A stretch of 64,000 nt of DNA from Medicago truncatula (Eukaryota; Streptophyta; Magnoliopsida; Fabales; Fabaceae), in contig NC_053045.1 in the NCBI RefSeq assembly GCF_003473485.1, forward strand, positions 27,192,494 to 27,256,493. The letters are read 5' to 3'. Positions 47,437 to 59,447 of the stretch are shown one piece after another (positions within the stretch are counted from its first letter, which is position 1; each line of letters opens with the position of its first letter). A program made the translations under genes and the position numbers. Below the pieces are notes generated by a model that was not told the DNA's origin, searched no databases, and was given only the letters and a program-made list of their open reading frames with translations.

Positions 47437-50400
47437 ATGGCGGTAAGAGCCACTGTCTCCCGCTTCCCATTGGACACCGACGCACGCGAAGCTTCCGGCC
47501 TATTATGGGGAGTAACCGTCGCCCCCTTCGCCGCCGTCGACGAAAACAACCAATCACCGGTATACGGATCCAGCGGCGAGCTTTTACCCCGGTGCGAGAA
47601 TTGCTGGGCGTACTTCAACACCTACTGTGATCTCGAACAATGGTCGTGGGGGTGTTCTCTCTGCGGGAATCTCAATGGTCTAACTTCTGAAGCTATTGAG
47701 CGTTATTCTCGTCCGCAATCTTGTGCTGAAATGATGTCTTCGTTTGTAGATCTTGAATTGCCGCAGGGTAAGGGTTAAGGGTTGCGATTTTTGGGGTTTG
47801 GATTTTGTTGTTGGTTAGGGTTTTTGAATTTGATTGGTTTGGATTTTGATTTTTTTGTAGAAGAAGAGTCGTCTGGTAATGCTGCATTGCAAGCTTGTCC
47901 TGTTTATGTTGCGGCTGTTGACTTATCATGTAAGATTAATTGGTTTTTGTATCATTTTAGTGCTTATGCATGTGATCATTGTGATGATAATAGGATGGTT
48001 TAGTGAGGTTTTGAATCTCTGTAGCACCGGCACTTATGATCGAAGACGTGACACATGTGATTATACCGAATTACGTCATTTTCTCAAATTATTATTGGTG
48101 TGACATGTTAGTTTCGTGCACAATGTTTGTGCCCATGCTTCATAGTTTTGCACTTGTTTTGTTGGTTCATTGCTTTGTCTGTGTCCAAGCCTGTCATATT
48201 TATGTTGCTTATGCTGACTTGTTGTGTAAGATTAATTGGTTTTTGCATCCAATTATTGCATGTTCATGTGCTAATTGTGGTTGATGATATTTGAATTTGA
48301 TAATTGGATGGTTTAGTGAGGTTTTCCACTTGTTTTGTTGGTTTACTGATAATAACAATGAGATGAGGTGATATTGTAATGAATCATGTCTTTTGAATGA
48401 TAATAACTTTTAATATAAGTTGAATTCAATTATTTTGTGGTAACCATCCGGTTCCTAGGGAAAAGGGGCCCTGGTAATCCGGAGTTAGGCTGTGAGGTAA
48501 GTATAGCCTTTTGTTCCACCCAGGAATCGAACTCGGGTTCTCCCGAACGATTTGTCATTTGGTGGATGAGCTCATTAACCACTTGAGCCTAATTTACTCA
48601 CCTTAAATGGTGCTGTCAGATAGCGGCAGTAGAACCCCCTAGAGTTGGTTTGGTGGTGTAGGCTTCAGACCTCAAACCGTGTTCCTATCAAGGTCTTGGG
48701 TTCGATTCCTCCAGGCGCTAACAATTCCTAGGTTGGGTCTAGACAAACCTTTGTGATCAGCGATCCACGATTGACAACACCACTCTCAAATACTGATTTC
48801 AATATTTAACAACAACTCTTCATAGCGTTGTATAAACTTATAAGGTCTTTTTTATAGTGCGTGAGTCAAATACTTCAGCTTAGAAGTTCACATGTGCTAG
48901 ATGTTAGTCACATGGTATTTGTGAACAGTAGGAAAGGTGATTTTCATAGTTTTTTTTTTGCTAGCCGTGTGACAGCGAGGGTAGGTTTTGGTGCTGACTT
49001 TTTGTGCTCTTTGGACACTGTCATGCTAGCTGTTTGGGGTTTTTTTTGTGCTCTCTGATGGCTTTTTTCCCCAGCCTTTCCAATTCTTGCTTTGTAATCC
49101 TTTTCTATCTTTTGGTACTGCTTGTGCCGAGGTTTGATTAATATATTATGCTGATTCAAAAAAAAAAAAAAACATGTGCTAGATGCTAGTCCTAATGGGC
49201 TTGTAAATTTTAATGACGATTTAGTTGTGTGTATGAGATCAGTGTGATATTTCACTTACACTTAAGTTGGTAATGTAAATGTTGCTTATGGTGATTTGAA
49301 CTTGTGTGGTGCGGAACAAATGATTCTTAATGATTAAATGACACATTTGTTGTTTGATTCAGAACTTATAATATTACTTCTTCCATGCTTTACAATATGG
49401 TACTGGACGTTAGACTATGGATTCAAACCAAATGACGTTTTATGGCTCAATGTGAATGATAAAAGACAAAGAAAGCCTAGGCAATGTTTATCAGATTATG
49501 TGACATGTGTTGTGAATGGTACAAGCCATAATTACTATTGAAAGCAAAAGTAGATAGAGGTCGTGATAGCAAAAGTAGCATAATTACTATTCATATCCCC
49601 CCTTCTGCCTATTCTTGGTCTTTTTGAAACTGTATAAAAGGATGCAATCTTCAAGGTGAAGAAAATTGCCCCGAATTTACTGCAACTTTTATTCGTTTCA
49701 AGCATTGTATTTTGCATCTACTTGTTGTCTTAGTAGTCTTGATTCATTCAGTTCTTGAATAGGCTGGACATATCATTTTGTTATTGTTGTTTGGTGACTA
49801 ACTTAAAGAAAACTCTCACATTTAACTGCAGCTTCCGAGGAGTTTCTGGAACTCACTAAAAGTGCATTGCTGGCAGCTTTGGAAGGTATTATGTTGATCA
49901 AACTAATATTTTTATTTTCTGCAGAAGGTATGTCACTGCTCATATTTTTTTCGTTATTTTTTTCACAGCTCTTGCTCCTGGTTCACTTTTTGGGCTTGCT
50001 ACATTCAGCCATAAACTAGGACTGTATGATGTTCAAGGTCCAATACCTGTTGTGAAAAATGTTTTCATCCCTCCAGAGGGAACCTTGTCAGCTGAGCTTG
50101 AAGATGTCATGCCTTTGTTACAGTTTTTGGCTCCAGTATGTTAATGTTGTACAATTTTTTTAGATTTTGGGGCACACATTCTGATGTTAAGGCACAGGGA
50201 TTGCAATATCTGAAAAAATGTGTCAAATCTGAATCCATAATTTTTTATTGAAGGTGGACACTTGTAAGGACCGTATTGCATCTGCACTTGAAACACTTAG
50301 ACCAACAACTTCGTGGGAGAGAACTCCGGGAGCAGGTCAAGGAATGGATGGTGTTCTGCTAGGTGGGCGCGGTTTTGGGGCGGCAATGGAATCTCTCTGT

Positions 50401-53400
50401 AGTTATCTTGGATCTGAATATGGAAACACTTTTGCATTAGGTTTGTATGATTATCCACAAATCTTACCATATATGATTTTTGTTAACATGCTTCTTTAAT
50501 GTTTAATCTTGCCTCAAAGTTTCAATTAGCCATTATTTCTATTGAATACTGCAGCTAGAGTCTTTGCATTCTTGTCTGGTCCTCCTGATTATGGAGCTGG
50601 ACAATTGGACACAAGACGATATGGTGAGCAATATGCAAGCAAAAGGGAGGATGCTGACCGTGCTTTACTCCCGGAGCAGACACCATTTTATAAAGATCTG
50701 GTATTTAACTTATTGTTATTAATACTGCTATTTCCCATTTCCTTGAAGTTAAAGAACTGACATGTGTTTCACAGGCTGCTGTTGCTGTTCAAGCAGGTGT
50801 ATGTGTTGACATCTTTGCCGTAACAAATGAGTACACTGATTTGGCATCCCTAAAATTTCTGAGTATTGAAAGTGGGGGCTCCTTATTTTTTTATACAAGT
50901 ACCGAGGATTCAACTTTGCCTCAGGACATGTAAGTCCCATCTGGTAACTTTAATATGTCTAGACATGTTTTACTGGTAAAACCATTTTAATTGTTATGAT
51001 ATGTATCAATGGGAGACAGTTATCCAATATTTGCTGATTGGATGTGTATCCATGTCTTCAATACAATCTCAGCTTGAGGCGGTATTATACCATTTTCTCT
51101 TAAATCCCATTGGATATTTTTGTACTAACCATATGAAATTGAATGCTTATTATCGTATATATACACATTTTAAAGTAATCAAGTCCAATTAAATTGACCA
51201 CTTATGCTTTTTATCAATTACTTACCTTAAATGTGGACTCACATTTTTTATAATTAAATAAACTTAAATGTTTTTGAAATCAGAAGTGTTGTGTTAGACT
51301 TAAGCAGGTCTGAACCGGTCCCTTCGGGCAGTATTGTGCAGTTATTGTAATGTAAGTTACAGTTATATATTTGTAAGTTGCAGTTTTGCATTTGTAAGTT
51401 TGTAATAAATAGGAAGGTTAAGGGGCAAATAGTTTAGTCAGTTTTTGGTTAAGGAATTGGGAGAGATTCCAAGCTCTCAAAATTTGGAAGGGAACACTGA
51501 ACATTTACTCATCCTTGTCTCTTGAAACTTCCTATGCTGTATTGTGGTATGTGTGTTGTCATAAATAAATGAACTTCTGTTAAAATGCTGTGACAGAAGT
51601 TTTCAAACTTCAAAATTCTGTTTTTATCTTTAAATTATTCAAGATTAGATACCAGTTATAACATGTTGCAAATATCAATGATATGTAATTTAAACAAATT
51701 CACAAATATCATTGCGGGTGACTATACTGTGATGTCTTTCCTTTGCAGGTATCGAATGCTGAGTAGGCCATATGCTTTTAGTTGTGTCCTGCGATTAAGA
51801 ACCTCAACTGAATTTAAGCCTGGAAATTCTGTAAGTGCATTGAATGGGATGGATCTGTAATTCTCAATTTTTGCATCTTATAATCTATAGAATAACTTAG
51901 TAGTGTATTGCAGTATGGTCACTTCTTTCCAGATCCACAGTATGAAAATGTTCAACACGTCATATGCTGTGATTCTTATGCTACATATGCTTATGACTTT
52001 GTGTTTGAGAACAACGTTGGATTTTCAAGGTATTAATCATTACTTGTTGTTACTATCATGCTTTCAACATTATGACTTGAATTCTTTATACATTGTTAAT
52101 GCGTGACTGTTTAAATGGGGTGCATTCAGAATCTGGAAATGTCATGTTAAGCCTTGCACTTTTGTGTTATTCAGACTTTATATCTTTTATTGCAAGGCAT
52201 TCCAAATAGTTAAACTCCACATTCATTAGTTTTTCTATCGATTGTTGAGTGTGTGATTTCACATGATGTAAACACGACCCTTTTATAGTTTGTGCATCCA
52301 AGCTTTAACTCTCTTTGTTCTTTTGGGTCTTAGTTTTTCTTCTGCTGAATTCTAGAGCAACAATGATTTTCAAAAGCTAAGACAATCTGATCTAAGCAGT
52401 TGAAATAATCTCTCACACACCCACACACCCACACACGCACACACACACACACTCACACTCACACTCAATGAATAACGTTGAAAATGAGCAATAAAATAAT
52501 GCTGTTAATATGTCTTTGGATTTCTCCGTGAGCGAAACCCTAGAGTCTGGGCATCCATGTTTTTTTCCTGGAATCGTGGTGGACTGCTGGGTTAGATAAA
52601 TATAATACTCTTGTTGGCTTGTGAATTGACTGCAAGAGAATTTTTTAACCTAAAAGTAATGATTGTATTTTGATCTTCAATATCATATCTGATCTACTAT
52701 CATTTAATGTAATTTCTACCACAAGATACGGTTCCTATTCAGATAATGTTTTGCTGTTGTTTATTTTTTTATTTTTTTTATAGAAGTAAAGCAGATGTTC
52801 CTACACTCCAGATTGCATTCCAGTACTCGGTTGTAGTTCCTCCTCAGGAGCTTTCCAATTCAGGAGGGGTCTCTACAAGCAGGTATACACACACACTCTC
52901 CATTATGGATGTCTCTTATATCATGTATGGTAGGCGTATTGCTATTTTATTTCATGGTCAAGTTCGTTCGTTAAAATATATTAATTACTTTTTCTAAACT
53001 ACCACAAGATACGATTCCATGATTTTGCGATTTCACTCACCCCTACCGATTCGTATCGTGAATAGAATCCCAAGTTGAGTCAAATCACTGTGAAATCGCA
53101 TGTAAACGTGAAATCATGCAATTCCATAGGATTCTAATGATCCAGGCTTTGAGTCGTTTATGTTTAAGCTTCGTGACTAGGTTGTTTTAGGTGTAAGGTT
53201 TGAGACTGAGTCATTTATGTTTAAGGTTGAGATTGAGTCTTTAATGTGTAAGATTTAAAACTTGGTTGTTTTATGTTTGTTTAAGATTTGAAACTTTGAG
53301 TAGTTTATATATAATATACACTTCAGTATTATTTTTGTTTTGGTAGGATCCTTTGACCTTAATTGCAATTTTATGTTTTACGATCTTGATACCGTCTTTT

Positions 53401-55709
53401 GATCCTACAAAATTAATTGGGAAGAATCCTTCGATCTTGGTTGCAATCTTGCTATCCCATTTCAATCTGATGCAAGATCTCGATTCTGGCAACTAGCCAC
53501 GTAACCCTGTTTTATGTTTCTAAGTTTTGTTTAATCTCCACTAAACGTTCAGTGAACACAACAAGCAAGAGCTCAACATTTTTTGAATCAAAGGCTCTCC
53601 CCTTTGAACATTTTGAAACTAGTTCTTATGAATATTTCGGCACATTTCCTAAGGAATGTTATTTTGGTTTTCTCTTCATTGTGAAATTTGGTAATATTGT
53701 CTGATGAATAATTTTAGAATATTGTATCTGTATATGAACTTTGTTTCTTTCATTCTGCCTGTTGGTCTTTTTGTTGGGTTTTCTCTATAGCGCATCTTTA
53801 ATTATAGCTGTTTATGATACATTTAATTGTAACTGTTATCTGGAGCACGATATGTAACTAACTATACATTTCATTAATTGTTAATTGTGTCGTTAATCTC
53901 TACTTTGTAGATTGTGGGGTGGTTGTGGTCTGTGACAAATGCTTTTGGAATGTCGATTTCTTTTCATTGCTGATATGTGTTTGGTCATATTCATATCTCC
54001 TGATTATGTTTAAATTGATCATTTTCTTCAAAGATCCAAAGTTTACTTAATGATGGATTAAAGGCTTTTTGGGCTTAGTTTGATGTGCTGCTTTTTGTTA
54101 CAGAACCAAGCATCATTCCCTTCAGCGGCGGCTAAGAATCCGAACAGTGCAGTTTGGTGTTGCTCAGAACATCAACGAACTTTACGACAGCTGTGATCCA
54201 GAAGTTGTTCTATCTTTGCTCGTGCACAAGGTAAATTATATAATCAACCTAAATTGTATGTCCCTTGGATTGATGTTAGTTTTCTGCTCCACTGTTCGAA
54301 TTTAATTCTGATGTGTAACATGTGTTGTGCTTTCTTATTTTTTAAATCTGTCAGCTATTGTTACTATTATAGAATTGCCACAATGACAGTATTCTCTTCT
54401 TGTCTTGTAATTTCTTAAAGGAAAAATAATAATGCGGTCTCTGTTGTTTTCAACTTAATTTTCTGATGTATTTACTTGTACTGTTTTTTGTAGGTTATAC
54501 TTGCCTCTTTGGAGGAAGGAGTTCGGGAGGGTAGACTTTTGCTTCAAGAATGGCTAGTGATCCTTGTAGCTCAGTACAATGATGCTTATAAACTTGTCCA
54601 GTATAGTAATGGAAATTCAATAAGATCTCAGATTGATGTCGCCTTCTCTCAGTGTCCTCAACTGCAGCCCCTACCACGCCTAATCTTTGCTCTCCTTAGA
54701 AACCCTCTTCTTCGCTTTCACGAAGAAGGTGTTCATCCTGATTATCGCATTTATCTTCAATGTCTGTTTAGGTAATTTATGCTCTCCTATTTATTTCAGC
54801 AATGGAGTTTGCATGTCATAAAAACTGGTGGAAGGAAATATATGAAACATAAAACTGCATGAATGCACGTCTAAGACACACAAAAGTGATATTCAAAATG
54901 TTTTGAGGATTTTGTTTACGAGTCCACATTTAATTTAGAAATATAGGTGACCTTCAAACATAATTTTTCCTGTTTGTAGTACATTTTAAATTTGTTTTCC
55001 TTATTCGGAATTTAAGACGAGTGAAGATTATATCTTTTACAAGAATCGAGTGTGCAAAAGTAAGCTGAAATTAATCTGGTAACTAAATAATAAAACGCAA
55101 AGCTTCAGAAGCATTGGTCTGTTGTTTTGAATTTCTGTATTCAAGAATTGATTGAGTAATTCCTTTTTTATGTTGTAGTGCGTTGGAACCGAGTTCCCTT
55201 CATCGTGCTGTGTATCCAGTATTGACATCATATGCTACTCCAGACAAACAAGCATATCCTCGCCATTCCTTGAGTCGTGCTGCATTGCTTACCAGTGGCA
55301 GTCCAATATTTTTCCTGGATGCATTCACAATTCTGATTGTGTTTTATTCTTCAACTGCGGACCCAACACTTCCTTTTCCGCCACCCCACGATTGTAAGCC
55401 TTCTCCAAAAAAAATTCCTTCCTCTGTAGTCTGCACTGGATTAGTTAGCAAAAATATAACGTGATATGTCTAAATTATATGCTTAATTCCTTGTCAGGTT
55501 TGTTAAGGACTACAATCAACAAATTGAAGAAAGAGAGATGCATCACTCCTAAACTCATTTTTATTCAAGGAGGGCAGGACGATGCCTCAATTTTCGAGAA
55601 CTTTCTGATTGAAGAGCAGGACGTTGATGGAAGCGGTCTTACAAGTGTGATGGGTTTTGTTTCCTTCCTTGAAGATATAACTGTGAAAGTTTTAGAATTC
55701 ATAAAATAG
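47437..55709 (+). CDS. SEC23: SEC23-type COPII coat protein
   Basis: Fourteen exons: 47437-47767, 47861-47929, 49832-49885, 49969-50135, 50254-50440, 50555-50700, 50775-50929, 51749-51830, 51914-52029, 52784-52882, 54104-54230, 54494-54771, 55179-55393, 55498-55709; 745 residues, all GT-AG and in frame. A zinc finger has C53, C56, C73 and C76 (CENC...CSLC). The Sec23 trunk covers ~115-370 (ACPVYVAAVDLSSSEEFLEL, LFGLATFSHKLGLYD), a beta-sandwich ~385-490 (LQIAFQYSVVVP), a helical part ~510-605 and a gelsolin-like C terminus ~620-745. SEC23 pairs with SEC24 and activates SAR1 GTP hydrolysis on ER export vesicles. The N terminus is diverged from canonical SEC23, recalling the Arabidopsis SEC23D (At2g27460) branch (from memory). 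Intron 2 (1.9 kb) carries SINE and LINE insertions. No frame breaks. Confidence 0.96.
48020..48135. repeat. Member of a dispersed GTGTC-rich repeat family
   Basis: GACACATGTGATTATA...TTTTCTCAAATTATTATTGGTGTGACATG matches related blocks at ~7395-7560, 29480-29640, 30500-30605 and 44180-44290, in either orientation. Short, with no coding content. Confidence 0.7.
48440..48605 (-). repeat. tRNA-derived SINE, minus orientation
   Basis: On the minus strand the A box is CTCAAGTGGTTAATGAGCTC and the B box GAGTTCGATTCCTGGG, followed by a GC-richer body (GGGCCCCTTTTCCC). It lies in SEC23 intron 2. Confidence 0.7.
48640..48785 (+). repeat. tRNA-derived SINE, plus orientation
   Basis: A box GTTGGTTTGGTGGTGTAGGC and B box GTCTTGGGTTCGATTCCTCC with correct spacing (~35 bp), then GTTGGGTCTAGACAAACC. 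It lies next to the minus-strand SINE, head to head. Confidence 0.7.
48910..49171 (+). mobile_element. Severely 5'-truncated LINE in SEC23 intron 2
   Basis: 262 bp ending GATTAATATATTATGCTGATTC and a ~15-nt poly(A), a typical plant L1 3' end. A 20-bp duplication ACATGTGCTAGATGYTAGTC flanks it (48890-48909, 49172-49191) with one mismatch. Only 3' UTR sequence was inserted. Confidence 0.9.
52413..52466. repeat. (CA)n / CACACC microsatellite
   Basis: Imperfect CA and ACACCC units in SEC23 intron 9. Confidence 0.9.
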
Positions 55710-58600
55710 AGATCCCTTTTGGGGTGCAATGTCAATTTACAGACACAGGAAAATAGGAAATAATACATACATTAAGGGAGCTTCCATTTTGTGAGGAAGG
55801 ATTCAAGTTAGTAAAGAATGCACATTTGAGTCATGTTGGTGTGTTTTCCCCCTTTGTTGTACCTTTGTTTTTTAATCATTTGTGACCCCTTTTGAAGTGC
55901 TAGTCAATGTACATTATGATTTTATTTTTTTATATTTGTAAAACCCTTTCTTCTGTATTTATGGAGATATGGCTGCTATTAGTCTATATTGACACTGACT
56001 ACTCTTTATTTGTCTATAATATTCCATATATTGATGACTGCTGTTAATCCTATGTCAATTAGCGGGAAAATCTACTGTGTTGAAATTATGATGATAAAGT
56101 GAAGCGATGGTTTGGACATACAAGCTTCTACAGATTTTGTTTTACATGTCGTCTCTTAAGAGTTGATAGCAGCCACTTGTCTTTGAATGCAACTTATTTG
56201 ACGCATGATTGTTCTTACTGCATAGCATAATCACATATTCTGTTGGTTTAAACGATTAGAAGGACTTGACAAATAAATTAAGTCACACTAATCAATTAGA
56301 TTATTAGGTCTTACCCATTGTATTTATATATGATAAAACACCAAAACAACATTAAACATAGATTTTCCATTCTCGTACAATGAAATTTAATTATTTGGAA
56401 GGCTTGTGTGAATCAGATCGTGGGGCACCCTCATTGCAATGATAGAAGCCAAACTATTGTTTTATAAAGAGTTAATAGTGTTTTTCACCGTTGTAATATA
56501 TGTCATTTTCGGTTTTCGCCCCTATTAAATTTTCGGTTTGATTTTCACCCTCGTAAAATTTTTATTTTCCGGAAAACACCCTTAATAGGCCATTCAAAAA
56601 CCAAAATTTCTTGAATTTTTTTTTTGAAAATGGCCTATTAGGGATGTTTTTCGGAAAATAAAATTTTTACGAGGGTGCAAATCAAACCGAAAATTTTATA
56701 GGGGCGAAAACCGAAAATGACATATATTACAGGGGTAAAAAACACCATTAACCCTTTTATAAATAAACCACCCGCCCTCTTTTCGGGTTGCGATGCTCTC
56801 CTTTTCCTTCCCAAAAAAGGAGGTGTCCATTACTATAGTTTTGAAATAAATTAGTAGTATAAATGCACACAAGATCTCTACTCCACTCTTAGTACCTTAT
56901 TTAGATCGCATTAAGATTGATTCACATTGAACTCAGAATGAGGGTTTAAAGTTCTAGGGAAGAGAGGCACAAAGGTCCTTTTGAGGGTTAAACTTAAATG
57001 TACCCATAAGTAGTATTTAAGAGATTTTAGACAGACAGTCTGAAAATAGAAGTCCCCTCCCAATTTTTGTTAGACACAAGATAATCAATTAACAATCCTA
57101 TTTTTTTTATTTTTTTTTAAAAAGAGTCATATTAACCCACCAAAGTTGACACAGGAGGAATCAAACAGCTTGAGAATTGACAATCCTAACTTAATACATT
57201 AGACTAGTAGGCACGAGCCAATTGATTAACCATTTAAACATCAACTCAAACATAAACCAGGTCATAGTCACTAATATGATAAGTTGAGGCGCTGGGGCGG
57301 GAGCGAAGGGTGGAGGCGGGGTTATTTCATTGTGAGGTAAATTTAGTGGAGGAGTGCATTTTTTGTTTGTATAATTTTTGAAAAATAAGGTCGTTGATGT
57401 CTGGTCTTGAAATCATGGTCGTGGTGGTGAATACACCATCAAAGTTGTTTACAAGGTTCTGATGGATGGTAGCATTGATGAATTATTTCCTATTTTTAAC
57501 GACAATTCAGAACAAGTTGGTTCATATGAATATGTCTCTTTTTGTTTAGACACTTTTAAATAATAAATTACACACAAGAATAATCTCTTCAGGTGTGTGT
57601 GGTACTGCATATGGTGTTTCCCATTTCAGACGAATGTGGACTTCTATTTTTGGTGGCTTGAGTTTAGTTGTGCTTTGACAAATGATGGTTTAGCACATGC
57701 TTATCAATTTATTAAGTTTTTTTTTTGTTGTTAAACGGTATGGTTAAGCGTGAATGAATTTTATCAATTTTAACAGTTTGATTGGCATGCATTTTGTCTA
57801 TTTGCATATCTATAAATAATGTGATGTGATTTTCAATCCAATCAAAAATAGTAATTTAGACTTAAATCTATGATAAAAGATTATAACTTTTGTTCACATC
57901 AATAGTGTGTTTAGTGATGAGGATTTATGGGCATTTTTTCAAAATTTAATCATTTTAATGGGACATATCAACGACCAACATTGATTAAATCATTAATCAC
58001 AAATCAAAATATTTTTGAAGGATCCTTAAAACAAAAACAAAAAACATTTTTGAAGGAATTTATATGTTTATTTATTGAAGCTTTGAGGAGAATTGAAATA
58101 AGAATGATCAGGAACGTTGCATAAATGCTAACACCTCTATTCAGTTTACACGAACAAATTCTTTGCAGAGGTGCTAGATGTGATAGAACATAAGCTTTTG
58201 AGAGAGAGAGTTCACTTTGTGAGTTCTAGAAAATTCAATTCACAGCTAGTATGTGGGAAACTTTGGGAATAATATACAACAACAATGTCTTCAACGTTGA
58301 CACCCAAATCATTTATTGAATTTGACTGAAATCAATCTTTCAACATGAACCAAAGAAACACCCAACAAGACGTAAAATCAAGCAACGCCACGTCGCACTC
58401 GGACAAACATTAAATTACGTGTTTAAATATATCCAAATCTGTTATTTACAAAAACACCCCTAATTAACGTCTTTCAATTTCATGGAAAACAAAGACACAG
58501 GTTGTCTCATATCGTAATCGTAATTTCGTCGTGTACCCTGAAAAACTCCAATTTACAGCTGCATCCAAAATTTCCTTTTGCAAGAATCAGTGATACACAA
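55710..58600. other. Intergenic, SEC23 to LIF2-like
   Basis: SEC23 3' UTR (to ~55960), then AT-rich DNA without a supportable gene. It contains one 286-bp foldback MITE and, at ~57100-57245, a possible minus-strand SINE relic (TTAAATGGTTAATCAATTGG). Short open frames, such as one at 57927, are low-complexity. Confidence 0.5.
56469..56754. mobile_element. Mutator-type foldback MITE
   Basis: 286 bp that are almost entirely two inverted arms (GAGTTAATAGTGTTTTTCACC... / ...GGGTAAAAAACACCATTAACCC). The exact 9-bp duplication TTTTATAAA lies at 56460-56468 and 56755-56763. Confidence 0.93.
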
Positions 58601-58740
58601 TTTTAGGGTTCATAAGATTCATTTTGCTTCTCTTTATCCAAATCCAATTCCCAAATCAAATTAGGGTTCCCATTGATTTCGTTGTTGTGCTTCATTTTCG
58701 CCCAATTTTGAATTGCGTAGCTTCAATCCTTTATCCAAAG

Positions 58741-59413
58741 GTACTCTTTCTCTCTCTAATTATGCATAATTGAATGAATTTAGCTCTTAATTTGATGTAA
58801 TTGCATGTAAAAAACTATGTTAGTAGATAGTAGAAGTGTATAATGAACCATATCTCAATGGATATTTGTAAATTTATGTGGCAGGAAAGGGTGCAAAGAT
58901 TGGTACTTTTTCTGAATGAGATTTCCCACAATCCCTTTTCTTCTTCATTCCTTTAATACCTAATTCGTAGCTTAAACTTGTATTGTAACTTTGTTTGTTC
59001 ACCTTTTGCATTTGAATGAAAAAAATTCATTTTTGCATTTCATGCTTCTGCAATTCTACAATTTCATTGCCACCCATTTGACTATGTGTTATATATAAGA
59101 CCTTGTGCTCACTAAAATGCCTCTTGAAGACTTGAAATCTCACTTTGATGACCATCTTCATTGTTTCGTTTCGTATCGATTTGCTTGTTTTTTTTGTTGG
59201 ACTTGTGCCTTTCGATGCTGCTAGTTTTGTTATCGTTTGACCCTTTAGTATCGTAACGCGGCAACTCTAGAAGTCTTATTTCGTTGCATAGTTCCATTGA
59301 TATTCAATCGATGCAACGACTCCATTTTTGGCTGTGGTTCTTTTTGTTTCGTCCTTTCGATATGTGTAAACTTCACCCCAAGATTTTTTCTGGCCTCTGT
59401 GCCTTCTTCACAG
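58741..59413 (+). other. 5'-UTR intron of the LIF2-like gene
   Basis: Donor ATCCAAAG|GTACTC at 58741 and acceptor CTTCTTCACAG at 59413. The leader exon upstream (ending at 58740) contains TAGGGTT-type motifs common in plant housekeeping leaders. The second leader exon is 34 nt before the ATG at 59448. Confidence 0.65.
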
Positions 59414-59447
59414 TTGCCTCACAAGTTTGTTTAATTAGTTTCTTAAG

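Noticed and set aside
47253-47621. 122-codon minus-strand frame at the SEC23 start
   Set aside because: Shadow of SEC23 exon 1 on the opposite strand.
52716-53018. CTACCACAAGATACGRTTCC repeated on both sides of SEC23 exon 10
   Set aside because: Only ~20 bp are shared, and exon 10 is conserved coding sequence, so this is not an inserted unit.
57927-58124. 65-codon open frame
   Set aside because: AT-rich, Lys/Ile/Phe-heavy, no homology recognised.
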